Source of the DNA: a virus
Direction: 5' to 3' (one strand)
Virus record (IMG/VR): IMGVR_UViG_3300021474_000027
Span: 1-27,403 of that record
DNA length: 27,403 bases
Part shown: in pieces, positions 13,842 through 21,098 of the stretch
Position numbering within the stretch: the stretch's first letter is position 1
How the letters are laid out: every line of letters starts with the position of its first letter
The notes under the pieces: generated by a model
The model's database searches: none
Told to the model about the DNA's origin: nothing
The model's input: only the letters and a program-made list of their open reading frames with translations
Position numbers and translations under genes: made by a program

Positions 13842-15987
13842 CCCCCACGCTCTCCAATTCCTTCTCGTTCGCGTTCCTGACGCCGTCGAGATCGTCCTGC
13901 GGCATCAGCCCGCGGGCCGCCTTGGCCGCGTCGATCGCGATCCGGGCCGTGTCGTGCGTCTCGCGCCGCGCTTGGGCCTCGACCTGGATGCGCTTCGTCT
14001 CGGCTTCGTAGGCCTTCGTGCCGGCCGTATACGCGTCGATATCGCGCATCTCGGCTTTGCCCTTCAGCGCGATGGCGTTCTCGGCGTTGAGCTTTGTCAG
14101 CTCCGACACGACGGACATCAAATGCGTGTTTTGCCTCGTCAATTCCTGAATTTGCGCCTGTAATTGCGGCGACGGCATCAACCCGAGCGCTTGCGGCGGG
14201 ACCATGCGCTTGAGCCGCGCCGCGAGTTCGTCCGCGCCGGGGAAATCCATGTTTTTCACCGCGATATCGGCGATAACGAGGGTGAGGTCTTTGTTCGCCG
14301 CCATCAATTGCGTGAACGCGTTCTCGGCTTCCTGGCGCCGCGTTGCATAGTCCGGCCCCATGTCGGCCTCGACGTCGTAGGTTCCGACGTTCGGGTTGAA
14401 AATCGCCCGGATCGCGCCGTCTTCCTCGGATTTCTTGACCGCGAAAGCCTGTTTAGCGTTCGGATCAACGTGAATTTCCTGCTCGCTGTCGTCTTCGGCA
14501 AGGATTTTCACGATGCGCTCGGTGTCGTAGACCTTCGGAATCAGATCGACGAGCATCTTGCCGATCGCCCGTATCATCGCCGCCTTGCCGTCAGCGAAAT
14601 GATAGGTCGCGTTGTCGCCTTGCGCCTGCCGCTCGCTGATCGCCTTGCCCGACTTGGCGTTCTCGTTCTCGCCTAGTTGGGCCTGATACTGACCGCTAAC
14701 CATCATGAGATCGGTCTCGGCCAACTGCCGACCTTTGATCAAGGCTTCGGGCACTACTGGCGGCTGAATGCGCTCGGGCTTCATAAAATCGCGCCCTTGG
14801 TCGTCCTTCGACTTGACCGGCAGGTAGGCGTGTTTGCGGTTATTCGCGGTCTTCCATACCGTCTCGTGACCTTCGATCGACTCGGGGTCCAATATCCACG
14901 GCTGCAACGGCTGCGTTGCGATCGATTCCGTCGTCGCCGACGCCCAATAGTTCAGTTGCCTTTGCGCATCCTTCATCGGCCTCACATGGCCCTTGCGGTC
15001 GAGTTGCTTTTCGACGATCGTCTCTTCGCCGACGCAGCGGGCAATCGGGACATAGGCGCCGGGCCAATCGCGGCGGTCGATGATTTTCGAGCCGGCGATC
15101 GTGAACCACTTGATCACGGGAACTTCGATTTCCCGCGTTTTCTTGTCCATCGAGGCGTTGAGCGCTTCCCAGACTTCGGGGGGCAGCTTGCTCTTTCGCC
15201 CGCGGACTTCCTCGCCGGTGGCGGGGTTGATGGCCTGAATGAGAATGTCCTTACGCATCTCCTTCCGGAAATACTCGCACACCCGGACGTGGTTTTCGCT
15301 CAGCCATCCGGTTTCCAGCCCCTCGCCGAGCGAAGACGACGAGGAAACGTCGAGGTCGTTCGGATGCTTGAGCCGGTATTCTTCCTTTGGCTGGTCGTCG
15401 AAGACGAAGCCGAAATTGGCGTCGAGGCCGTCTTCCTCGTTGATGTCCGGATCGAGATAGACCGTAGTCGGGTCTTTCACGCGGCGGATGAATATGTCCT
15501 GGTCGAACGTGTCCGGCCCGACGTAATCGGTGAGAACGCGGCAATAGCCGATTCCGGTGCGCACCATGAACCGGAACGCGGTCTTGTATGCCCCCTGCGC
15601 GCCGCTGATGTATTCGATATGCCTGACGACGCCCTCATAGACCTGCGCGGCCTCGTAGGTCGCGCCATTGCCGGTCGGGCGGATGTTGACCGATGCCTTG
15701 TTCTTGAGCGCCTCGTTCTCGATCTGCAGGCAATGCACGCGCGTCTTGTTGAGGGTCAGCGTCACTTTGTCGTTGTCGGTCTGGCGTGAGGACCATGCGT
15801 AGGTCGGCCATTGCCAGCCGTTGTCGGGATCGGCGTTGACGAACATCAAATCATTGAGCGAGCGTTCGCGGGTTGTCGATTCCCAATCGACGCAGCGCTT
15901 GAAACGCTGCTTGGCCTCGGCGACGATCTTGAGATCGCCCGTGAGGTATGAGGTTTCGTCGTCCGTGCCGACGTCGTCGCCTGCCAC
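13834..15987 (-). CDS. Portal protein, P22 gp1-like
   Basis: This 717-residue protein is almost the size of P22 portal (725) and starts at GTG 15987 with AGGG eight bases upstream. The N-terminal part has AEAKQRFKRCVDWESTTRER, DNDKVTLTLNKTRVHCLQIE and KDPTTVYLDPDINEEDGLDA, typical of the P22 portal family. The middle includes KWFTIAGSKIIDRRDWPGAY and a helical RQLNYWASATTESIATQPLQ. The C-terminal 120 residues form a long helical barrel-type tail (LTRQNTHLMSVVSELTKLNA). The dodecameric portal is the entry pore for DNA and the docking site for the terminase and the gp4-like protein. Confidence 0.85.
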   Translation of the reverse strand: MAGDDVGTDDETSYLTGDLKIVAEAKQRFKRCVDWESTTRERSLNDLMFVNADPDNGWQWPTYAWSSRQTDNDKVTLTLNKTRVHCLQIENEALKNKASVNIRPTGNGATYEAAQVYEGVVRHIEYISGAQGAYKTAFRFMVRTGIGYCRVLTDYVGPDTFDQDIFIRRVKDPTTVYLDPDINEEDGLDANFGFVFDDQPKEEYRLKHPNDLDVSSSSSLGEGLETGWLSENHVRVCEYFRKEMRKDILIQAINPATGEEVRGRKSKLPPEVWEALNASMDKKTREIEVPVIKWFTIAGSKIIDRRDWPGAYVPIARCVGEETIVEKQLDRKGHVRPMKDAQRQLNYWASATTESIATQPLQPWILDPESIEGHETVWKTANNRKHAYLPVKSKDDQGRDFMKPERIQPPVVPEALIKGRQLAETDLMMVSGQYQAQLGENENAKSGKAISERQAQGDNATYHFADGKAAMIRAIGKMLVDLIPKVYDTERIVKILAEDDSEQEIHVDPNAKQAFAVKKSEEDGAIRAIFNPNVGTYDVEADMGPDYATRRQEAENAFTQLMAANKDLTLVIADIAVKNMDFPGADELAARLKRMVPPQALGLMPSPQLQAQIQELTRQNTHLMSVVSELTKLNAENAIALKGKAEMRDIDAYTAGTKAYEAETKRIQVEAQARRETHDTARIAIDAAKAARGLMPQDDLDGVRNANEKELESVGDE

Positions 15988-16112
15988 TTAGGGTGCCCTG
16001 CGCATAGCAGCCATCACGCCAAGAAAAATAAAATTCCATACGGAGTTTGGGCCTCTGCTTCGGGGTTCAGGTTCATTACCCAACCTAGCGAAGAAACCAA
16101 CGTAATTTTCAT
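15988..16112 (-). other. Possible microgene before the portal, perhaps frameshifted
   Basis: From ATG 16076 (with AGG seven bases upstream) or ATG 16112, a short frame reads NPEAEAQTPYGILFFLA and stops at 16014-16016. One extra T in the run at 16024-16028 would instead continue as FFLGVMAAMRRAP and stop at TAA 15988, exactly abutting the portal GTG. This could be a tiny membrane protein with a slippery site, a decayed gene, or a sequence error. Otherwise this interval is empty. Confidence 0.2.
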
Positions 16113-16121
16113 TTGCGGTTA

Positions 16122-16364
16122 TTAGTCCTCTCCCGTACGAGCATAACGGCAAACTTTATCGACGTTGATGTCGCCCACTTGGATCAAAGGGGAATCCCAC
16201 TTCCTTTGATCGATAGACCAAGTCGTGCCGTCTTGGCTCAACATCAAGCGCGTACCGTGCCCCTCACAAATTAGCAGGTCGCGTTCCTGATCCAGCATGA
16301 TCGCCGCATGAGCCGATGACCAGGACGACGCGATCATTATTACAAGCACCACCAAGAGCTTCAT
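16122..16364 (-). CDS. Small secreted protein with strong ribosome-binding site
   Basis: This 80-residue protein has a near-perfect Shine-Dalgarno (AAGGAGG, seven bases before ATG 16364), the strongest I see in the window. Residues 1-20 form a Sec signal peptide (MKLLVVLVIMIASSWSSAHA). The mature part has two cysteines (LLICEGHG and VDKVCRY) that could form a disulphide in the periplasm. No family is recognised. Next to a plus-strand gene and within the packaging block, it looks like a cargo (moron-type) gene acting in the host envelope. Confidence 0.65.
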   Translation of the reverse strand: MKLLVVLVIMIASSWSSAHAAIMLDQERDLLICEGHGTRLMLSQDGTTWSIDQRKWDSPLIQVGDINVDKVCRYARTGED

Positions 16365-16410
16365 ACAGCATCCTCCTTGAATTCCCTTTTCTCATCCCGC
16401 ATATGGGGGC

Positions 16411-16683
16411 ATGAGCAAATCGCTACGTAAGCCAAAGCTAACGGACGCCGAACGCCACGAACGGTTCGTGGCTATGGCGAAGGAAGTCGGCGCTACAGAA
16501 GAGGCTCCGGGTTTTGATGACGCAATCAAGAAGGTCGCGTCGACTAAGACTTCGGCGCCACGCCAGCCCCTCCCTATCTTGCCGAGTACAAAGGCTGCCA
16601 ATCGAGGTCGTCTCGATAGAGGCCTCGGCTTTCATGCGTGGCGTAGAGCCATCCCGAGCCTGTCGATCCTCGCCAAGCAATGA
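16411..16683 (+). CDS. Lone plus-strand gene, small unknown protein
   Basis: This 90-residue protein is read against all neighbours. The N-terminal LRKPKLTDAERHERFVAMAK and PGFDDAIKKVASTKTSAP look like a real soluble helical protein, and I recall similar KLTDAERH.RF proteins in rhizobial-type genomes. The first 160 bases fill a gap between minus-strand genes; the last 110 overlap antisense with the end of the 16574-16897 gene and look less protein-like. ATG 16411 is preceded closely by GGGGG, an awkward spacing. It may be a cargo gene with its own promoter, though I see no clear one. Confidence 0.5.
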   Translation: MSKSLRKPKLTDAERHERFVAMAKEVGATEEAPGFDDAIKKVASTKTSAPRQPLPILPSTKAANRGRLDRGLGFHAWRRAIPSLSILAKQ

Positions 16684-16897
16684 CCGGTTGTCCTGGAAAA
16701 GCCGGCGTCAAGAAAAGCGGTTGCCCATTCTGCCCCATGTGCTCGGGGGTAGAATCGAACTGCGGTCCGGGCCGCGCTCCGCCGACGTTCACAAACCAGC
16801 CTGCGATTTCGACTTCGGGGAGCTTCGAATCCGCCTCGTAGTTCATCCGAGCGATGTTTTTCAGGATGTCCGACATCTGGTCCATTTGGCTTCTCAT
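16574..16897 (-). CDS. Unknown protein, 107 aa
   Basis: It starts at ATG 16897 in a TGATG overlap. The N-terminus is helical (MRSQMDQMSDILKNIARMNY), followed by VEIAGWFVNVGG and a C-terminal region with LFLTPAFPGQPVIAWRG and SRGLYRDDLDWQPLY. The family is unknown. It is the last of three small genes directly following the large terminase. Its 3' part overlaps the plus-strand gene 16411-16683. Confidence 0.6.
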   Translation of the reverse strand: MRSQMDQMSDILKNIARMNYEADSKLPEVEIAGWFVNVGGARPGPQFDSTPEHMGQNGQPLFLTPAFPGQPVIAWRGSTGSGWLYATHESRGLYRDDLDWQPLYSAR

Positions 16898-17121
16898 CAC
16901 GGCGCCTCGTCCGTCCCGAGCTTCGGCTTCCGCATCACCCCGCGCAGCTCGTCGTAGAGCGCGACATCGCAACCGTGCTGTTCGCAGAAGGCGACGACGC
17001 TGGCCGGCGGCGTCTGGGCGTATGGCGCGGCGTGGGCCGGCAGCAGCGCGCCCTTGAACCGGCGGTAGACCATCGCGTCGGAGCCGGCGCTGTAGGTTGC
17101 AGCCCAGGTGTAGTCAGTCAT
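16897..17121 (-). CDS. Unknown protein, 74 aa
   Basis: It starts at ATG 17121, overlapping the previous stop by eight bases. The sequence has an aromatic N-terminus (MTDYTWAATYSAGSDAMVYR), two cysteines in AFCEQHGCDVALYDEL and a basic then acidic end. I do not recognise it. Tight coupling supports translation. Confidence 0.55.
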   Translation of the reverse strand: MTDYTWAATYSAGSDAMVYRRFKGALLPAHAAPYAQTPPASVVAFCEQHGCDVALYDELRGVMRKPKLGTDEAP

Positions 17122-17344
17122 CGAGTGACCCTATCGCGACCTTGATTTCCGGCCATCCGATTGCCTGCATCCCTATCGCGTAGTTACGAAAACCAGCGCC
17201 TCGCGCGAAGGCAAGCTGGTCTTCAAGTACGCCGCGCACGATGCCGGCGCACAAATCCTGAGCGCGTAGCTTATCCGTAAAAACGCCGTCAATAACGTTG
17301 CCGCGCATCACAACATAGACCTCGCGAGGTTCTGAACCGCTCAC
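17114..17344 (-). CDS. Unknown protein, 76 aa
   Basis: I place the start at GTG 17344, which overlaps the large terminase stop as GTGA; another GTG at 17353 is possible. The sequence has an N-terminal beta segment (EVYVVMRGNVIDGVFTDKL), a helix (RAQDLCAGIVRGVLEDQLAF) and a C-terminal strand (WPEIKVAIGSLDD), so it could be a small alpha/beta fold. No family is recognised. Confidence 0.55.
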   Translation of the reverse strand: MSGSEPREVYVVMRGNVIDGVFTDKLRAQDLCAGIVRGVLEDQLAFARGAGFRNYAIGMQAIGWPEIKVAIGSLDD

Positions 17345-18978
17345 CCCAGCCACCCCAAACTATTCGGAAACCGGCTATCCATCATCACATCTACCGTCGG
17401 CCTCGGAGACGCCGCTGCGGTCCGGTAGGCCACATTTCGTATCGACCAGGCTTCCATGATTGCGTCGGCTTCGTCCGGCGACGACCCGAGCCGCGTGCGA
17501 ATGTCTTCCTTGCTCTCGACGAGAATCTTGCCGGACCGTGGCTTCCATCGCGCGGCGGTCAATTGGGCGATGATGCGATCACCTGGGGGCAACGCAACCG
17601 GCTCTTTGGCCTTGGCCGGATCGAGCGCCTTGCGGAACTCCCAATGGAGCGCCGCGCGCTGATTGAAGTAGCCGAGTTGCGTTTCGCTGTCGCCGCCCTT
17701 TGACGCAGCCGAGAACACAACCGCGATGACGCGTATTTTGTGGTGCGTGAGAAGATGATCCCTCGCCGAGCCGCCCCATCCGCCTGTCGTGTCGATCGCG
17801 ATCGCGGCTCCGTCGCGGCGCTCCTTCAAAATCCAGTCGGCAAGCGAAGGCCCGTCAGGCGTCTCGACGCCCGGCTTCGATTTCACGCGCCCAAAGACAT
17901 TGCCTTCGTGCAGCGGGGCGATCGTCGAATTGTCCGGGCCGCCCTGCGCGGCGTCGACGCCCAACGCGAGCATGCGCTTGGCCGTGGGGTCGACCCAGCG
18001 CGCTTGCGCCTGGCGGACCCATTCGGACGGGATGACCTGCCATTCGTCGTCCTGACGCCCGCTGAGAAAGTCGCCTTTCAATAGCTGCGAGCGCAACGGC
18101 TCGGGCATGCTGTTCAACTGCGCGCGGTAATTCGTGTCGCGGAGATACGGGTTGTCGTCGAGGCGGGCTGGAATGAACGTGCGGGATAGCGGCTTGCCTA
18201 CCTCGTCGAGAGCCGGCTTATGCGCGATCTCCTCGGGCGTCGCCAAGCGCCATGTCTTGTCCGGATGGACAAAGATCGGCTCCGGACCGTTCGTCCACAG
18301 CGTTCTTAGTTGGCTCGCGTCCCCGATCGTGATGCCGTAGCGGATTTCGCCGGGGCGAGCCGGATTCGGATAGAGCGGGTCCAGCCAAGGCGCGAACCAC
18401 TCGAGGAGATAGACGCCTTCGCCGCCAATCGGGGGGTTCGAGGCCAGAACCGCACGGCAGCGATGCCCTTGCGCTGACCGAAGCCATCCGAGGACGAAGT
18501 TGACGCGATACGGATTTAGCTGGGCGGCCTCGTCGACGAAAATCAGATCGTGGTCGCGGCCTTGCCAACCGCTTTCGCTGCCAGGCGTGTCGAGATGGCC
18601 GCACTCGATCATGCGGCCGTCCGTCGTCGTCAGCTTCTTGAGGTTGGCGTTCTTGGTCGATGGATTCGGGCACAGCCTAAGCAGCCGTTCCCAAAATCCT
18701 TCAAGATGATTTGCTTGGCTGCGGAAGACGACGGTGCGCGCGTGTTCGGTGAGGGCAAGGCCGCAACCGAGGTCTGTCTTCCCACCTCCCGCCGCGCCGC
18801 CGTACAGCAGCAAATCGGCCGGCGAGAGGAACGCGTCGAGTTGCGGCCCAGGCGTCGGCAACCAGGGCCGCGAGAGTTCGGCCTCGACGATCTTGGCGAG
18901 GTCGGCCTTTTTCTCGGGCGCGAGGCCGGAGAGGAGATCGTCTAAGCGTTCGGAGGCGGTTTTCAGAGAAAGCGCCAC
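17341..18978 (-). CDS. terL: Terminase large subunit
   Basis: This 545-residue packaging motor is taken from GTG 18978; upstream residues in the same frame are a shadow of a small gene, but GTG 19038 cannot be excluded. The ATPase domain has a Walker A-like GGAAGGGKT (about 60-68) and a Walker B DLIFVDEAA (about 144-152). The RNase H-like nuclease domain has GVDAAQGG (Asp about 342), AIDTTGGWGG (Asp about 396) and SPDEADAIMEAW (Asp about 502 and 505). Together these give DNA translocation and cutting during head filling. It is preceded by the small terminase and a secreted protein gene, and followed by three small genes before the portal. Confidence 0.88.
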   Translation of the reverse strand: MALSLKTASERLDDLLSGLAPEKKADLAKIVEAELSRPWLPTPGPQLDAFLSPADLLLYGGAAGGGKTDLGCGLALTEHARTVVFRSQANHLEGFWERLLRLCPNPSTKNANLKKLTTTDGRMIECGHLDTPGSESGWQGRDHDLIFVDEAAQLNPYRVNFVLGWLRSAQGHRCRAVLASNPPIGGEGVYLLEWFAPWLDPLYPNPARPGEIRYGITIGDASQLRTLWTNGPEPIFVHPDKTWRLATPEEIAHKPALDEVGKPLSRTFIPARLDDNPYLRDTNYRAQLNSMPEPLRSQLLKGDFLSGRQDDEWQVIPSEWVRQAQARWVDPTAKRMLALGVDAAQGGPDNSTIAPLHEGNVFGRVKSKPGVETPDGPSLADWILKERRDGAAIAIDTTGGWGGSARDHLLTHHKIRVIAVVFSAASKGGDSETQLGYFNQRAALHWEFRKALDPAKAKEPVALPPGDRIIAQLTAARWKPRSGKILVESKEDIRTRLGSSPDEADAIMEAWSIRNVAYRTAAASPRPTVDVMMDSRFPNSLGWLG

Positions 18979-19091
18979 ACCAAGACGATAACGACCACAG
19001 GCAACGCAATAAACAGCGGCGTGAGGTCGATAGCGCACGCCGTTATGAGGCGTCCGTCTTTGGTCCTAAACCGAACGAAACTATCGATCAT
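18963..19091 (-). CDS. Small single-span membrane protein, 42 aa
   Basis: A short gene starts at ATG 19091, only three bases after the upstream stop, and overlaps the terminase start by 16 bases. It reads MIDSFVRFRTKDGRLITACA, then a strongly hydrophobic stretch TPLFIALPVVVIVLVW ending in RFL. A basic soluble start, one membrane helix and the tight fit between two genes support it. The role is unknown; a small holin-like or envelope protein is one possibility. Confidence 0.5.
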   Translation of the reverse strand: MIDSFVRFRTKDGRLITACAIDLTPLFIALPVVVIVLVWRFL

Positions 19092-19094
19092 CGA

Positions 19095-19631
19095 TCACTG
19101 CGACCGGAACCATGCCAACGCCGTCCCCGCGTTCGCCGTGGTCCCCGCGAAAACCCAGCAATAGCGCGTATTCGCCACAAGCGCGGTAACCGCCGTTCCA
19201 GCGATCGTCACGCCAGTTCCGGTCGGCGCGAGAGTCACAGCCGTCTGGGTCTGGGTGTCGAATATGCAGAATTGCTGTCCGTCGGCGATCGGAAGGGCCG
19301 GGAAGTTGATGGTGCCTGTCGCCAGTGTGCCGGCCGGGGTCAGGTCGAGCAGCCCGAGCCCAGCCGGGGCTGAAATCGTAAATGCCGTCACCGGCGTCTG
19401 CACCGAATACGAGATCGACCGATATTGCTGGGTCGAAATCAACTCGGTCTGCGGCTGGGCGCCCTGAGTCAGTTCGGTGTCGGCGGGGGATAGCTCATTG
19501 CCGGTGAGGCCCTGGGTCATCGGAACAGTTGGAAGGGTCGACCATAGGCCGCCGGTGGTCGCGGCGAGCGCGAGGGAAGCGGCGAGAAGCGCGGCAATGC
19601 CGGCCGCGGCGAAGGCGTGTAGGCGTTTCAT
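19095..19631 (-). CDS. Secreted beta-rich protein between terminase genes
   Basis: This 178-residue protein has GAGG six bases before ATG 19631. Residues 1-23 are a Sec signal peptide (MKRLHAFAAAGIAALLAASL, then ALA). The mature part is Thr/Ala/Gly-rich and strand-like. The C-terminal half (INFPALPIADGQQFCIFDTQ, then VALVANTRYC-type ending, with two cysteines) resembles small beta domains I recall from phage surface proteins. Its position between the terminase subunits is unusual for P22-like phages. Export suggests a role at the host surface, such as exclusion, or a virion part; I cannot choose. Confidence 0.6.
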   Translation of the reverse strand: MKRLHAFAAAGIAALLAASLALAATTGGLWSTLPTVPMTQGLTGNELSPADTELTQGAQPQTELISTQQYRSISYSVQTPVTAFTISAPAGLGLLDLTPAGTLATGTINFPALPIADGQQFCIFDTQTQTAVTLAPTGTGVTIAGTAVTALVANTRYCWVFAGTTANAGTALAWFRSQ

Positions 19632-19680
19632 GGGGAACCTCGGTTGCGGTGGGCTATCAGCGCGCGGAATTGCGCGGGGA

Positions 19681-20007
19681 CTATTCGGACGAGCCCTTCG
19701 CCAGCAACAGCGCCAGCGCGGCCTTGAGGCGGTCGTCGGTGGGCATCTCGACCTTTATAGGCGCGCCGCCTTCCTTGCCGGTGTGTTCGATTGCGGCGAG
19801 TTTCGGATGCACGTAGGGCGCGGCGTCGCGTGCGCATTGACGGCGCTCAGAACGTTTCAGTTTTGGATTGCGCATGTCGGCAAGGAGAAACTCGAGCGGC
19901 GTGATTCCGCTGGCCTTGACCGCAGCTTCACGCGCTATGCTGGCGTGGTTCTTGACGCCCTTGGCACGGCCGCCTCGGCGCTCGCCCGGTTTTGCTCCGG
20001 CAGGCAC
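19681..20007 (-). CDS. terS: Probable terminase small subunit
   Basis: This 108-residue protein starts at GTG 20007 with AAGGA eight bases upstream. A basic N-terminus (PAGAKPGERRGGRAKGVKN) is followed by helical segments: REAAVKASGITPLEFLLADM, then RRQCARDAAPYVHPKLAAIE and HTGKEGG. This arrangement, including TPLEFLL and APYVHPKLAAIEHTGK, is typical of a small-terminase-like family in phages of GC-rich hosts. It lies ahead of the large subunit, as expected. The small subunit would recognise the packaging site, often located in or near its own gene. Confidence 0.7.
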   Translation of the reverse strand: MPAGAKPGERRGGRAKGVKNHASIAREAAVKASGITPLEFLLADMRNPKLKRSERRQCARDAAPYVHPKLAAIEHTGKEGGAPIKVEMPTDDRLKAALALLLAKGSSE

Positions 20008-20062
20008 ATCGGTCTTCCTTCGTTACTACTTTTGTGAATTGTGGGGAGGCTCGGCGCGCGTA

Positions 20063-20087
20063 CGAGCCGACGTTACCGTTCGGCTCG
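20063..20087. repeat. Strong hairpin upstream of the small terminase
   Basis: CGAGCCGA (20063-20070) and TCGGCTCG (20080-20087) form a perfect 8-base stem around a 9-base loop. A second short stem GGGCG/CGCCC lies near 20190. No T-run follows on either strand. The 20008-20212 interval has no gene I can support. The hairpin could be a weak terminator behind the NusG-like gene, a late-operon leader structure, or part of a packaging site. Confidence 0.4.
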
Positions 20088-20212
20088 ATCCGACCCGCTT
20101 GCGCCAGATCGGACCTCGGTAAACCGCGCGCCGAATTCCAATGCGCGGCGCGTCCCCGCCGGTGGCTAAGGGTGTCCCAGGGCGTCTTGCGCCCAAGGCG
20201 TTAGACAGATTT

Positions 20213-20902
20213 TCAAACCGAGCCTCTTCTGGCCCAAGACGGCCTCATAGACTGCTTTTTTTTGGAAATCAAGATGCCGTGATCCTCGCTTCTCGCCAGC
20301 CGAACCCAGTCCAAGGGAACCGTCATACGGGTTTGTCGTCCGAAGCTCTGCACTTCCACGATTACCAGCGCGGCACTGAGAACTTCCACAATTTTTCCGA
20401 AGTTTAGCGCGAAAGGCCCATCGACGAGTTCAATCCAAGCGCCGACGCGGACCCATTTCGCGACAAACCCCTTCCCGTCGTCCGTCTTGCCGGTCAAATC
20501 GAATTCACCATTCCTCTCCCGTAGGCGCATATCTTCGATTACAGCCTCGCTGACGGCCATCGGACCTTCCGGGCCACTGAGTAGCATGATAGCCCCTCGT
20601 ATGGCTTCCTGGGCCTCCTTATGGCCCTGGAAGAGGTAGAACCGCGGTTCGAATGCCGACAGCGACACGAACACGTAACCTGGCATCAGCGGCCGCACTT
20701 CAGCTTCCGTGACCCGCTTGCGCCCGAACTTGCGAACCACGGGCGGCGTGCGGCTCATCGGCGCGTAGGTTTCGATGCCGAGTTCCTTGGCTCGCTGGCA
20801 GACGCGGGCTTGCGATTGCGGGATCACCGACAGCGTGTACCACAGGCGCGCCGCAGTGCGGTCGACGGAGACGCGGGGACGGGCGGCCTCGAGGGCGAGC
20901 AT
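20213..20902 (-). CDS. Phage NusG/RfaH-like transcription factor
   Basis: This 229-residue protein is taken from ATG 20902 (TGATG overlap with a tiny upstream frame); a TTG at 20920 is also open. The N-terminal NGN domain shows LWYTLSVIPQSQARVCQRAK, then TYAPMSRTPPVVRKFGRKRV and RPLMPGYVFVSL. The C-terminal KOW domain shows VRVGAWIELVDGPFALNFGK, then VEVQSFGRQTRMTVPL. Such paralogues bind RNA polymerase at the beta' clamp and suppress pausing or termination on particular operons. Lying between replication and late genes, it is a good candidate for the late-operon antitermination factor. The linker between domains (about 95-150) is long for NusG. Confidence 0.8.
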   Translation of the reverse strand: MLALEAARPRVSVDRTAARLWYTLSVIPQSQARVCQRAKELGIETYAPMSRTPPVVRKFGRKRVTEAEVRPLMPGYVFVSLSAFEPRFYLFQGHKEAQEAIRGAIMLLSGPEGPMAVSEAVIEDMRLRERNGEFDLTGKTDDGKGFVAKWVRVGAWIELVDGPFALNFGKIVEVLSAALVIVEVQSFGRQTRMTVPLDWVRLARSEDHGILISKKKQSMRPSWARRGSV

Positions 20903-20970
20903 CAGCTTTCTAACTCCCAATCGAATTTCATCAGGTGCGCGGCGTTGAATGTGATTTCACAGCAGTACAT
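20902..20970 (-). CDS. Possible 22-residue leader peptide
   Basis: ATG 20970 opens a short frame (MYCCEITFNAAHLMKFDWEL, then ES) ending with TGA that overlaps the NusG-like ATG as TGATG. Its value is the coupling: translation of this leader would deliver ribosomes to the NusG-like start. The Shine-Dalgarno is weak, so it may be chance. Confidence 0.3.
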   Translation of the reverse strand: MYCCEITFNAAHLMKFDWELES

Positions 20971-21098
20971 GTTTATACCATTTCCGTAGACTTACTCTCG
21001 CGGGGGTTACTACACACCACTAACCAGTGAGTTACGTCTATTGGTAGCCTCTTACCTACTGAGCCGGTGCAACTACCCTTGAAGGTTAGTTCTAGCTT
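20971..21098. promoter_or_regulatory. AT-richer control region between early and late genes
   Basis: This 128-base non-coding stretch is clearly lower in GC than the neighbouring genes. It holds a near-palindrome (AACTA.CCTT.AAGG.TAGTT, about 21071-21091), small dyads (CACT GGTT AGTG near 21017-21030; GGTA...TACC near 21044-21057) and a tandem 7-base repeat TCTAGCT at 21091-21104. A TATAAA lies just before ATG 20970 but has no good -35. I infer a promoter, operator or origin-flanking region; the exact role is open. Confidence 0.45.

Noticed and set aside
14164-15789. Long plus-strand open frames (170 and 370 codons) opposite the portal gene
   Set aside because: They mirror the portal codons, show no motifs and are rich in residues expected from antisense reading.
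21036-21075. Sequence resembling a tRNA D-arm on the minus strand (GGCTCAGTAGGTAAGAGG)
   Set aside because: No T-arm consensus, acceptor stem or anticodon stem could be built around it.
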